This document shows positions 7,839 to 15,374 of a DNA stretch of 64,000 bases, piece by piece. The translations under genes were made by a program, and so were the position numbers. The stretch comes from Croceimicrobium hydrocarbonivorans (GTDB taxonomy: Bacteria > Bacteroidota > Bacteroidia > Flavobacteriales > Schleiferiaceae), in assembly GCF_014524565.1 (NCBI RefSeq), contig NZ_CP060139.1, forward strand, positions 3,355,501 to 3,419,500, read 5' to 3'. Position 1 is the stretch's first letter, and each line of letters starts with the position of its first letter. The notes under the pieces were generated by a model. That model had not been told where the DNA came from. It saw nothing but the letters and a program-made list of their open reading frames with translations, and ran no database searches.

Positions 7839-8651
7839 TAAATCTTCCTCATATATCTGCTCCAAAACCTCCACATAAGGTCTTTGATGGTAAAAGCCCT
7901 CTGCAAAAGCTTTTCGCGCCGCATCCATTTCTTTTTGCGCTTCTGAATTTTGGTTTTTTTCCATCAGCAGTCGGGCTTTGTGATAGTGGCCATCTGCCAA
8001 TTGCGGAAAGAGTTCCAGCACCTGATTGATTTCGGCCAGAGCCTGATCCTTTAGATCGAGTTTTTCCCAGGCTAGGGCCCGGTACAAATGTGCATAAACA
8101 TCAACCCATTCCGGACCGGGATCGGCGCTAATGCGGTTGATATAGCGACTTAGAAAATCCTGAGCCTTTTGGTAGTCTTTTAAACCATAGTAAGCGATGC
8201 CTCGCATATAGTCATGATCTTGCGCTTGCGAATTGCCTACCATTCCCATAATGGAGTCCTGAAGATTAAAGTCGGCAATCGCACTTTCGTAATCACGATA
8301 AAAGTAGAGGTAGAGATAGCCTCTGAAGCCTGCCCAGGGATCGGGTTTTAAATCTACCGCCTTGCCGTAGAGGTAATGCATTTCATTGGCGATGCCTCTT
8401 TTAACTCGGGGGGTACCCATTTCGCGCCAAATGTCACCATTATTGGGGTCTAGTTCCAAAGCTTCTAAAAGGTGAAAATCCGAAGCGGGGGAACCCTGAT
8501 AATGATAGCCAGAACCTCTTTGAAGATGTTCGGCATATAAGGGCTTTTCTTCCTCACTAAAGTCACGATGATACCATTGATGATCGCTACTGCAAGCTCC
8601 GAGAATAATAAGGGGGAGGAGTTTAAGGGAGGTAGTCCACAATTTCACCAT
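7782..8651 (-). CDS. TPR-repeat lipoprotein
   Basis: 289 residues with a lipoprotein signal (LLPLIILGAC, Cys at ~20). Helical TPR-like units follow, for example a run containing HYLYGKAVDLKPDPWAGFRG, then YESAIADFNLQDS, YMRGIAYYGLKDYQKAQDFL and ALAWEKLDLKDQALAEINQV. TPR lipoproteins usually scaffold protein complexes at the envelope; no specific partner is visible. The start overlaps the end of the upstream lipoprotein gene by 29 bases, so the two are surely co-transcribed. The last ~14 codons (YKFDPVESRIINST) are made of palindromic repeat DNA, which suggests the original C-terminus was altered by repeat insertion. Confidence 0.75.
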   Translation of the reverse strand: MVKLWTTSLKLLPLIILGACSSDHQWYHRDFSEEEKPLYAEHLQRGSGYHYQGSPASDFHLLEALELDPNNGDIWREMGTPRVKRGIANEMHYLYGKAVDLKPDPWAGFRGYLYLYFYRDYESAIADFNLQDSIMGMVGNSQAQDHDYMRGIAYYGLKDYQKAQDFLSRYINRISADPGPEWVDVYAHLYRALAWEKLDLKDQALAEINQVLELFPQLADGHYHKARLLMEKNQNSEAQKEMDAARKAFAEGFYHQRPYVEVLEQIYEEDLGSNYKFDPVESRIINSTQ

Positions 8652-9726
8652 GGCTGATTTTTAAGGTTAGATAGGCATAGGCATCACGCTTCTCTTCCCG
8701 GATTAGGGTTGGGGTCCAGGAACCAGGACCAGAAAAGATTTTAAATAGTGCCTGAACCAATTTGGGCTCTGCTTCAATTTTTTGATAGTCGAAATCATAG
8801 GCTTCCGCGATGAAGCGGCCGGCTACACCTTCGCAAGAAATGACAAATCGAAAAGTGAGCATGCCTTCGAAATTTTTCAGCAAGCTCGGATCCAAATGCT
8901 CTTCGATATGAGCTGTCAAAGATGGCTTTCCAGCAGTGAAATGCGCATCGGGATCTCCATTGTAATAGTCAACGATTTCTGATTCTGATCCACAAAGTTT
9001 AAAGCCTTCCTGACTGCCGAGGCTTTTTTGCGGATCAATCCAGGCCACGCGCTTTTTACCATGATTGGCCCGTTTTTGAAACTCGGCAATTGGCATTTGC
9101 TCAATCAATTCAGAGAAGAATTCTCCATCTTCGCTTTGTTCCCATTTCGACCATAGTCCTAGTCCTTTAATATAAATTTCCCAGGCTTTCCAGCTTTGTA
9201 GCGTGCTGTCTTGCTCTAGGTTTCGATAGGAACGATTGTAGAGGAATTTGTTGCCAGGTCGCCCCTCAATAAGGGTATCGAGCATTTCGTATTGATGACT
9301 AATGTACTGATGCTCTTGCTCCTGATATTGATAGTTTTCACGGTAAAAACCGCCAGCATTTTTCTCCCAGTACTTTACCAGTCCGGATTCAATTTCCACT
9401 CTAGTAGTATCGAGACCCCGCATATACCAGGCGGAGTCTACAAAGAGCTGAGCATCTTGATAATGATAGTATTGCCAGCCCTTTAGTTCGTAGGCGGCAT
9501 CGTAATTACTAATCTTGATTACTTGATTGTCTAATAGCTGATAGCCCGTATAAAGAATACGGGTCCTTTGTTCCAAATTGGGATCCTTAGGGATATAGTG
9601 GTGGTAATACTTATTTACAAAACCCTCTTTGAAGATTTTCGTAGGGGGGAAGTTCTCCAGAACGGGCTGAGGCTGAAAATCACAGGCCCAGAAGAACAGC
9701 GGTAAAAGGAATAGGGTTTTTCGCAT
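8623..9726 (-). CDS. Lipoprotein with a TonB-C-like terminal domain, function unknown
   Basis: 367 residues with a lipoprotein signal (LLPLFFWAC, Cys at ~15). The first ~240 residues are rich in Tyr, Gln and charged residues in short beta-strands (for example YHHYIPKDPNLEQRTRILYT), resembling MORN-type or repeat antigen proteins but with no clear match. Residues ~270-365 (FEGMLTFRFVISCEGVAGRF followed by SWTPTLIREEKRDAYAYLTL) resemble the TonB C-terminal/energy-transducer-like fold often found at the end of Bacteroidota lipoproteins. It is the first of two overlapping lipoprotein genes. I assign no function. Confidence 0.65.
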   Translation of the reverse strand: MRKTLFLLPLFFWACDFQPQPVLENFPPTKIFKEGFVNKYYHHYIPKDPNLEQRTRILYTGYQLLDNQVIKISNYDAAYELKGWQYYHYQDAQLFVDSAWYMRGLDTTRVEIESGLVKYWEKNAGGFYRENYQYQEQEHQYISHQYEMLDTLIEGRPGNKFLYNRSYRNLEQDSTLQSWKAWEIYIKGLGLWSKWEQSEDGEFFSELIEQMPIAEFQKRANHGKKRVAWIDPQKSLGSQEGFKLCGSESEIVDYYNGDPDAHFTAGKPSLTAHIEEHLDPSLLKNFEGMLTFRFVISCEGVAGRFIAEAYDFDYQKIEAEPKLVQALFKIFSGPGSWTPTLIREEKRDAYAYLTLKISHGEIVDYLP

Positions 9727-9822
9727 GCTTCGGCTTCTCTAGGCCTAAACTAAGGGTTTTCGAATGGAAGGGAAGGGTTTGGAAACTTGTAGATGTGTTA
9801 AAATTGAAGAGGTAGAGGGTAT

Positions 9823-10008
9823 TTGCGGTTTGTTTCACCGCCCGCTTCGTTACCCGCCTACCGGCAAGCAGGGAGGAATTTCGAGCTGTTTTGCGGCTTT
9901 GCCTTGCGGTTAGCTTCACCGCCCGCTTCGCTTGAGTCGCAGAGGGCGCAGAGTTTCACAGAGGGGTTTTGCGAACCTTTGCTTCTTTGCTTCTTCGCGG
10001 TTTCACCT
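9823..10008. repeat. Second, diverged island of the CACAGAG/TTGCGGTT intergenic repeat
   Basis: Two partial units beginning with CACCGCCCGCTTCG (about 9838 and 9918) are followed by GCAGAGGGCGCAGAG, TTTCACAGAGG, TTTTGCGAACCTTTG and TTCGCGGTTTCACC. The pieces match the order of the island at 1614-1911. Unit 1 carries the nested CCTACCGGCA palindrome at 9853-9873. The whole 9727-10100 gap is repeat DNA plus the heptad array, and no credible gene lies in it. Confidence 0.75.
9853..9873. repeat. Second copy of the nested CCTACCGGCA palindrome
   Basis: CCCGCCTACCGGCAAGCAGG is a diverged version of the insert at 1847-1866. It again sits inside a unit of the larger intergenic repeat. Confidence 0.6.
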
Positions 10009-10056
10009 TCCACATTTCAATTTTGTAAGAATCACCAGTATCCCTTGTCCTTAAAA

Positions 10057-10089
10057 CCACGAACTACGAACGACCAACTACTAAATACA
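10057..10089. repeat. Heptad repeat array 2
   Basis: On the minus strand it reads TTTAGTAGTTGGTCGTTCG and continues in 7-base steps (TAGTTCG, TGGTTTT). It shares the exact run TTAGTAGTTGGTCGTT with array 1. It lies 11 bases downstream of the stop codon of the minus-strand GNAT gene and about 50 bases after the larger repeat island, the same arrangement as at 1614-2006. Confidence 0.65.
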
Positions 10090-10100
10090 TATTTCAGCCC

Positions 10101-10742
10101 CTAGGCCTCTACTCTCACCCTCAAAAAATCCTCCATCATAACCTGTACATCCGCGGCAATGCTGAAATCCGACCACGGAGTTTTTAGTTTTTGCAAGGCG
10201 ATTTGTGTTGCCCTTTGAAATTGACTTTGAGCTAGATAGCCAAAGAGAACATCGGTTTCATTTTGATAGCTTGAGGAGACACGATGACTGAGGTCCGCTT
10301 TTTCCAAGTGGAAGCCCAATTCTAAAAGGTGAGCCTTACGGGATACCCCATCATTAATGGTAAAGGCGATATTTTGGATATCACTTTTTGCAGCAGATTT
10401 CAAGATAAAATAGCGCATGGCCGCACTTAATCCACGACCTCGGTAATCTTGGTCGGTAGTTAGTTTGTCGAGCAAGAGCACTGGATACTCTAAATTCTGT
10501 TGCAGGCGAATATCGAATAAGCGTTCAATTTGCTCCTTGCGAAAGGCGATGCTCAATCGAAAGCTGGAAATTGGAATTCCATTTTGACTGGCGATGTATA
10601 GGATTAGCGCATTCTCATCATCGCTATTCCATTCTAAAAAGCGATCATCACTAACTTGGGTTTTGGATCCTTTTTGATAGGCTTTTTTTCGAAGATCAGA
10701 AATGGCCTGGGCCTGGGCAGAACTCGCAATTTTTAACTTCAT
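10101..10742 (-). CDS. GNAT-family N-acetyltransferase
   Basis: 213 residues. The acetyl-CoA-binding core is visible as LLDKLTTDQDYRGRGLSAAM (~112-131, the R/Q-x-x-G-x-G/A signature being YRGRGLSAA). NIAFTINDGVSRKAHLLELG follows (~139-158), the usual GNAT motif B with a conserved late aromatic/Leu-Gly. A C-terminal extension of ~45 residues is helical and has no clear match. The substrate is unknown. It reads as a single gene, with a promoter region of about 100 bases upstream and a repeat array downstream. Confidence 0.75.
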   Translation of the reverse strand: MKLKIASSAQAQAISDLRKKAYQKGSKTQVSDDRFLEWNSDDENALILYIASQNGIPISSFRLSIAFRKEQIERLFDIRLQQNLEYPVLLLDKLTTDQDYRGRGLSAAMRYFILKSAAKSDIQNIAFTINDGVSRKAHLLELGFHLEKADLSHRVSSSYQNETDVLFGYLAQSQFQRATQIALQKLKTPWSDFSIAADVQVMMEDFLRVRVEA

Positions 10743-10845
10743 GAGGCATCAGCTTGGTACAGGTATATAATCCGGCTGAAGATAAATTGCGAATGTTAGC
10801 TAAAGAGTAAGAGGGGGTTACCCTATTAGTAATTTTAGGGTGGAC

Positions 10846-11190
10846 TTATTTTTCCTTCAAAGTTTTAAGATGCTGGATGTAATTCTGTAACAATCCATCG
10901 ATTTGTTTGGCAGCTACTGGATTGGCGGAATGAACATGATATTTCAAATTGCTTAGATCCAAACCGGATTCATAAACTAACCATTTTGCGGCAGCATAGC
11001 CATCGGGAGCGAGTTTACCATCTGAATCCAATCCTAGATCATTATCAAAACTTATAAAATCAGGTAGACCATTTTGCTGGATATACCTTACAAAAGCATC
11101 ATAAGTGCGAACAATATCAAACTCTTGCTCCAGGTTTTTGGGGTAGACCATGTCAATGCTACGGATATCGTCGAGAAAAAGCTTTTTCAT
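10846..11190 (-). CDS. Cyclic-phosphate processing receiver (cREC) domain protein
   Basis: 114 residues, a single domain. The chain starts MKKLFLDDIR (acidic pocket of a receiver fold). It continues with FISFDNDLG (~48-56), DGYAAAKWLVYES (~63-75) and YHVHSANPVAAKQI (~84-97). These match the cREC family of stand-alone receiver domains predicted from comparative genomics to act on cyclic phosphate ends of RNA or nucleotides; experimental function is not established. It lies 19 bases after the PhyH gene on the same strand, so the two are probably co-transcribed. Confidence 0.75.
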   Translation of the reverse strand: MKKLFLDDIRSIDMVYPKNLEQEFDIVRTYDAFVRYIQQNGLPDFISFDNDLGLDSDGKLAPDGYAAAKWLVYESGLDLSNLKYHVHSANPVAAKQIDGLLQNYIQHLKTLKEK

Positions 11191-11209
11191 GAAAATGATT
11201 AGGCTAGAA

Positions 11210-11950
11210 TTAGATGCTTAGCGGGCTTATAGAGTCAATCCTAAGATACTCTAACCATTCCAAGGGCTTGGCAAGGTTCGCAGAATTAAACTCCAGGTGA
11301 ATCACTCTTCTTGCTTGCTTTGAACTACTTCTGCTAGAGGCATGCATTAATAATGGACTCATGATATGGATGCCACCTTTTTGCACTTCACAAACTTGCT
11401 CTCCCTTAAGATTGGCTTCAGCTGAGCGAAAACGATGAATTCCCTTTTTATGTGATTTAGGAATAATCCGCAGAGCACCATTTTCAGCTCCGGTATTATC
11501 TAAATGGATTCTGATAGTAATGGTGTTTTCCAATATTTCTAGTGGAGGTTCTACGCCGTATTGCCCCTTTTTTAAGGTCCAGTGTCGATATCCTGTAACC
11601 GATGCTTTTTCCTTTACGGAGATGCTCAAATCTTGATGATAGGCAACAAACCAATTCGACTGACCGGCTTTATCAAAATAGATGGCCTTGCTTAAGAAGT
11701 AATCAGCACTAGCTAATTGTAAAAATATTTGCGAGAAATAAGGGGTGAAAATCAGATCACTTAATCCAGGAACTTGAATCAGCAATTGACGGATCGCAAA
11801 TAGGTTTTCATTTTCAATTAAAGTTCCAGGCTCGGGCTTAGCTTGTTCCAAGAGATCAATCATCGCATTGATTTCAGATGCATTGAAAACACCGGGGATT
11901 ATACTAGATCCTAGCTCTTCAAATTCTTTCTTATGATTGATGATATTCAT
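11210..11950 (-). CDS. Phytanoyl-CoA dioxygenase (PhyH) family Fe(II)/2-oxoglutarate oxygenase
   Basis: 246 residues. The 2-His-1-carboxylate facial triad is visible as His105-x-Asp107 in YHQDLSI and His203 in LLMHASSRS. Arg215/216 in QARRVIHLEF is the likely 2-oxoglutarate anchor. ENTITIRIHLDNTGAENGAL (~141-160) is the typical core strand. Such enzymes hydroxylate small molecules or lipids; the substrate cannot be deduced. It is the upstream gene of a pair with the cREC protein. The intergenic region upstream (11951-12044) shows nothing recognisable besides the heptad array beyond it. Confidence 0.8.
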   Translation of the reverse strand: MNIINHKKEFEELGSSIIPGVFNASEINAMIDLLEQAKPEPGTLIENENLFAIRQLLIQVPGLSDLIFTPYFSQIFLQLASADYFLSKAIYFDKAGQSNWFVAYHQDLSISVKEKASVTGYRHWTLKKGQYGVEPPLEILENTITIRIHLDNTGAENGALRIIPKSHKKGIHRFRSAEANLKGEQVCEVQKGGIHIMSPLLMHASSRSSSKQARRVIHLEFNSANLAKPLEWLEYLRIDSISPLSI

Positions 11951-12044
11951 TGTAATGTGATCTGAAGGCTAAATATACTCCTGCTAAATATTGTTTTATC
12001 TCCAATTCCATCCTCCGGATTAAGTGACAACCATTTTTAGGCGG

Positions 12045-12112
12045 CATCGTATCGTCTAACTACTAACTACTAACTACTAACTACTAGCTACTAGCTACCA
12101 ACAACCAACTAC
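12045..12112. repeat. Heptad repeat array 3
   Basis: On the minus strand the DNA reads TAGTTGGTTGTTGGTAGC, then repeated TAGTAGC and TAGTAGT/TAGTTAG units, then GACGATACGATG. The array starts within the TAG stop codon (12109-12111) of the TlpA-like gene and extends about 65 bases downstream of it. TAG occurs in all three frames within the first 30 bases. Confidence 0.75.
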
Positions 12113-12639
12113 CTTTCACTCAAAACCTTGTTAATTTCTTCCTTCATCAAATCATAGATCTCCCAGGCTTTTTCAGGATCCGTATGTCCTCCCGATTTTT
12201 GATAGCGCACTATCCCATTTGCATCCAAAATCAAATTGCTCGGGTAGCCAAAAGCCAGTCTGTATTGATTGATAAAATTTCGATCCATTTGAAAGTGCTC
12301 GAAATCAAAGGGCTGTAGAATTAAGAATTGACTCCATTCTTCTTGGGAGTCGAAGGTGATGGCCAAGAATCGGATTTTTTGACCTTTAAAATCTTCCTTG
12401 AGTTTATTAAGAGCGGGAATTTCTGCTAAGCAGGGAGGGCAGGAGCTGTACCAGAAACTCAGCATATAGATAGTGTCTGATTGAAATAAAAGGCTGCTGT
12501 CTCCCTCAAAATTGATGAATTGATCTACCGGGAACTTCTGGTTTAACCAGGGATATTCCGGCGCTTCTCTGGTATTACTTTGGGCGAAGCTTTGGCTAGT
12601 GAAGCAGATAAACGCGAAGAGGTAAAAAGAATATTTCAT
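12109..12639 (-). CDS. TlpA-like thioredoxin-fold protein, secreted
   Basis: 176 residues with a signal peptide (cleavage near QSFAQ, ~20). A thioredoxin/AhpC-TSA fold follows with the active site Cys67-Pro-Pro-Cys70 in SFWYSSCPPC, then FLAITFDSQEEW (~95-106) and the cis-Pro loop YPSNLILDANG (~133-143). CPPC is the common active site of TlpA/ResA-like reductases that act on disulfides in the periplasm. It is not next to cytochrome genes, so its partner is unknown. It is monocistronic as far as can be seen, flanked by heptad repeats on both sides. Confidence 0.8.
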   Translation of the reverse strand: MKYSFYLFAFICFTSQSFAQSNTREAPEYPWLNQKFPVDQFINFEGDSSLLFQSDTIYMLSFWYSSCPPCLAEIPALNKLKEDFKGQKIRFLAITFDSQEEWSQFLILQPFDFEHFQMDRNFINQYRLAFGYPSNLILDANGIVRYQKSGGHTDPEKAWEIYDLMKEEINKVLSER

Positions 12640-12682
12640 GAAGCATGATTGGCTTTGCGAACAAGATCATGAAAAATACTTA

Positions 12683-12758
12683 ATCTATCGTCCATCGTCT
12701 ATCGTCTATCGTCTAACTACTAACTACTAACTACTAACTACCAGCCCTCCTAACTACT
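12683..12758. repeat. Heptad repeat array 4
   Basis: On the minus strand it reads TAGTTAGTAGTTAGTAG units followed by four exact-period units TAGACGA, TAGACGA, TAGACGA, TGGACGA. This is the clearest evidence for a 7-bp period. It lies between the divergent TlpA-like and aminotransferase genes, the only one of the four arrays not directly behind a convincing gene. A short antisense frame ending at 12750 is discussed under rejected items. Confidence 0.75.
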
Positions 12759-12819
12759 TCCATTCTCCCCCTTTGCCATCTCTACTGCCCGTCGTACTTT
12801 AGCGGCCAAATAATAATCC

Positions 12820-14019
12820 ATGCCGGCAATTTCCTTAAAGGGCCAAACCATGCCCGAATCGCCCATCCGTAAATTGGCACCCTTCGCCGAAGCGGCTAAG
12901 TTTCAAGGTAAAGAGGTTTTCCATCTCAATATTGGTCAGCCTGATATTAAAACTCCCCCTGAGGCCATTGAGGCGGTTCGTAAAGCCGACCTCGACGTTT
13001 TGTCTTACAGTCCATCCGAAGGTTTTGCCTCTTATCGCAAGGCATTGGCGGCTTATTATGCTAAGAATGGCATTCATATTAATTCAGAGGACTTAATCGT
13101 AACCACCGGTGGTTCGGAGGCCATTCTATTCGCCATGGGAGCCATTTGTGATCCCGGTGATGAGGTGATTATTCCCGAGCCTTTTTACGCTAATTACAAT
13201 GGCTTTAGCATTAATGCTGGAGTGCATGTAGTACCGGTTACCGCCCAAATTGAGGATGGCTTTGCATTACCTCCCATCGAGGATTTCGAAGCTTTGATTA
13301 CGCCCAATACCCGGGCGATTATGATCTGTAATCCAGGCAATCCAACCGGATATTTATATAAGCCTTCTGAATTGGAGGCCTTGCGCGATTTGGTAATCAA
13401 GCATGACTTGTATTTGATTGCTGATGAGGTATACCGCGAGTTTGCCTACGATGATAATTTCCATCAGTCTATCCTCAATTTGGAAGGATTGCAGGAGAAT
13501 GCCATTGTAATTGATTCGGTGTCCAAGCGCTACAGTATGTGTGGAGCCCGTATTGGTTGTGTGATATCTCGTAATAGCGCATTAAATGCCACCATGCTCA
13601 AATTTGCCCAGGCGCGATTAAGTCCGCCCACCATGGCGCAAATTGCTGCTGAAGCTGCCTTGGAGGTAGATCCATCCTACTATGAAGAAGTAAAAGCAGA
13701 GTATACCCGTCGACGTGATATTTTGGTAGACGGTTTAAATAGCATTGAAGGCGTATTTTGCCCGAAACCGGCCGGAGCATTTTATGTGATTGCCCAATTA
13801 CCAGTGGATAATGCTGAGCGCTTTGCACAGTGGTTACTCTCAGCCTTCTCGCATGACAATAAAACCTTAATGGTTGCACCGGCAGAAGGCTTTTACGCCA
13901 CTCCGGGAATGGGGCAAACCCAGGTTCGTTTGGCCTATGTTTTAGAGCAGGAGAAATTGGTTCAGTGTGTTGAATTAATGCGTTTAGCTCTACAGGAGTA
14001 TCCTGGAACCCACTATTAA
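12820..14019 (+). CDS. Pyridoxal-phosphate aminotransferase, class I/II
   Basis: 399 residues. The N-terminus MPAISLKGQTMPESPIRKLA followed by HLNIGQPDIKTP is characteristic of a Bacteroidota aminotransferase family. NPGNPTGYLY (~170-179), DEVYREFAYD (~200-209) and the Schiff-base lysine in SVSKRYSMCGARIG (~235-248) are in place. The late Arg for the substrate carboxylate (QVRLAYVLE) is present. It probably transfers amino groups between aspartate or aromatic amino acids and 2-oxoglutarate, but exact specificity is open. Upstream in-frame TAA codons at 12811 and 12814 fix the start at or after 12820. The stop overlaps the murB start by one base (TAATG). Confidence 0.88.
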   Translation: MPAISLKGQTMPESPIRKLAPFAEAAKFQGKEVFHLNIGQPDIKTPPEAIEAVRKADLDVLSYSPSEGFASYRKALAAYYAKNGIHINSEDLIVTTGGSEAILFAMGAICDPGDEVIIPEPFYANYNGFSINAGVHVVPVTAQIEDGFALPPIEDFEALITPNTRAIMICNPGNPTGYLYKPSELEALRDLVIKHDLYLIADEVYREFAYDDNFHQSILNLEGLQENAIVIDSVSKRYSMCGARIGCVISRNSALNATMLKFAQARLSPPTMAQIAAEAALEVDPSYYEEVKAEYTRRRDILVDGLNSIEGVFCPKPAGAFYVIAQLPVDNAERFAQWLLSAFSHDNKTLMVAPAEGFYATPGMGQTQVRLAYVLEQEKLVQCVELMRLALQEYPGTHY

Positions 14020-15038
14020 TGATCGAAATTCTCAAAGATCAGGATCTTGGTCCTTTTAACACCTTTGGCTTGGCCGAGCAGGCACGCTATTTTGTGCGTA
14101 TTGCTAGCGAAGCTCAGTTGGAGGAATTGGTGGAAAATCCAATTTTTAAGGAGCAAAAGGTCTTATGGTTAGGGGGCGGATCTAATATGTTGCTTACAGG
14201 TCCTTTTGAAGGTTTGGTGGTAAAACTCGAATTAAAAGGTCGGGAGGTAGAAATGCTCTCCGATTCTGAAGCTCGGGTTTGGGCAGCGGGAGGCGAAAAC
14301 TGGCATGAATTGGTGCAGTGGACCGTTGGTCAGGATTTAGGTGGATTGGAGAATCTATCTCTGATTCCCGGAAATGTGGGTACCGCACCCATTCAAAATA
14401 TTGGCGCCTATGGAGTGGAGCTTAAGGATCATTTTGAATCCCTTCGAGCCTTTGATTTAGAAGAAAAGACATGGCGTAGCTTCAATCGGGAAGAATGTCA
14501 GTTCGGATATCGTCAGTCTGTATTTAAAGGAGAAGCCCGCGGACGTTATGTAGTTACTGGGGTTAGCTTTCGCTTGAGTAGGCAGAATCATCAATTGCGT
14601 ACCGATTATGGTGCGATTCAGCAAGAACTGGAAAAGAGGGGAGAAGAGCCTTCCATCCGAAGTATTTCGGAAGCGGTAATTGCTATTCGTCAAAGTAAAT
14701 TGCCCAATCCTGCGGAGATTGGCAATAGTGGGAGCTTCTTTAAAAATCCGGTGGTGAGTAAGGAAGATCACCAAAGAATTCAAAAGCAATACCCCGAGGT
14801 GGTGGCTTATCCGGCTGGAGTCGAGCAGATGAAATTGGCCGCAGGCTGGTTAATCGAGCGTGCAGGCTGGAAAGGCTATCGAAAAGGAGATGCCGGGGTG
14901 CACAACAAACAGGCCCTGGTTTTGGTTAATTATGGTAAGGCACGCGGGGCAGAAATTAAAGCCCTGGCAGAAGCCATTCAAGCATCGGTATATACTACCT
15001 TTGCCGTGGCTTTAGAAGCCGAAGTGAATATCATTTAA
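14019..15038 (+). CDS. murB: UDP-N-acetylenolpyruvoylglucosamine reductase MurB
   Basis: 339 residues, type I MurB. The FAD-binding parts are NTFGLAEQARYF (~14-25), VLWLGGGSNMLL (~49-60) and NLSLIPGNVGTAPIQNIGAY (~112-131). The catalytic Ser is in NSGSFFKNP (~240-248) and a late Glu is present. It reduces the enolpyruvyl group of UDP-GlcNAc-enolpyruvate with NADPH to make UDP-MurNAc for peptidoglycan, in the cytoplasm. Translation is probably coupled to the upstream aminotransferase through the TAATG overlap. The next gene follows 12 bases later. Confidence 0.95.
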   Translation: MIEILKDQDLGPFNTFGLAEQARYFVRIASEAQLEELVENPIFKEQKVLWLGGGSNMLLTGPFEGLVVKLELKGREVEMLSDSEARVWAAGGENWHELVQWTVGQDLGGLENLSLIPGNVGTAPIQNIGAYGVELKDHFESLRAFDLEEKTWRSFNREECQFGYRQSVFKGEARGRYVVTGVSFRLSRQNHQLRTDYGAIQQELEKRGEEPSIRSISEAVIAIRQSKLPNPAEIGNSGSFFKNPVVSKEDHQRIQKQYPEVVAYPAGVEQMKLAAGWLIERAGWKGYRKGDAGVHNKQALVLVNYGKARGAEIKALAEAIQASVYTTFAVALEAEVNII

Positions 15039-15050
15039 AAGAAGATTGAG

Positions 15051-15278
15051 ATGCAAGTTTTTTTAGTGGCGGCACTTTTGTTGGGATTGGGATTTGCCGG
15101 AATCGCCATTAAGATTTGGGCGAAGAAAGACGGTGAGTTTTCGGGAACCTGTGCCAGTAATAGTCCTTTCTTAAATGAAGATGGAGAGTCTTGTGCTTTC
15201 TGTGGTGCTGCTCCTCAAGACAAGTGTAAAAAGGATGATTCAGAGGGTGAAGCCCGCATCAGCACTCAGCCTATTTAA
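15051..15278 (+). CDS. Small Cys-rich membrane protein, NqrM-like
   Basis: 75 residues. One N-terminal transmembrane helix (residues 2-23) is followed by GEFSGTC and four cysteines at 34, 48, 51 and 59 (SC-x2-C, then KC). The plan (short helix, basic linker, four Cys) is that of NqrM, which supplies iron for the Na+-translocating NADH:quinone reductase, and of the small secreted or membrane proteins found near nqrF and apbE in Bacteroidota. apbE, the flavin transferase for the same complex, is on the other strand 0.9 kb away. No nqr subunit gene is in the window, so the function is inferred. Confidence 0.55.
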   Translation: MQVFLVAALLLGLGFAGIAIKIWAKKDGEFSGTCASNSPFLNEDGESCAFCGAAPQDKCKKDDSEGEARISTQPI

Positions 15279-15374
15279 GTCGGAATAAGGTCCATTTCTG
15301 GACAGATCAGCGAAAAGAGATTACATTTAGGGCCCTATTTAAATTGGGCTTAGAATTCTATTATTTGAATCTGA

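Noticed and set aside
9823-10104. 93-codon plus-strand frame and the 79-codon minus-strand frame at 9680-9919
   Set aside because: Both run through the second repeat island and share its repetitive composition.
12750-12856. Minus-strand frame of about 36 codons ending MAKGENGSS, just before heptad array 4
   Set aside because: It overlaps the conserved start of the aminotransferase in antisense and has no recognisable family. It is odd that a heptad array follows its stop as it does for real genes, but the evidence is too thin to call a gene.
13598-14035. 145-codon minus-strand frame inside the aminotransferase
   Set aside because: Antisense to a well-conserved enzyme, no signal, no promoter, and its residues follow the codon bias of the opposite strand.
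15279-15374. Possible terminator around the GCCC...GGGC repeat
   Set aside because: The stem is only four to five pairs and no T tail follows on the plus strand.
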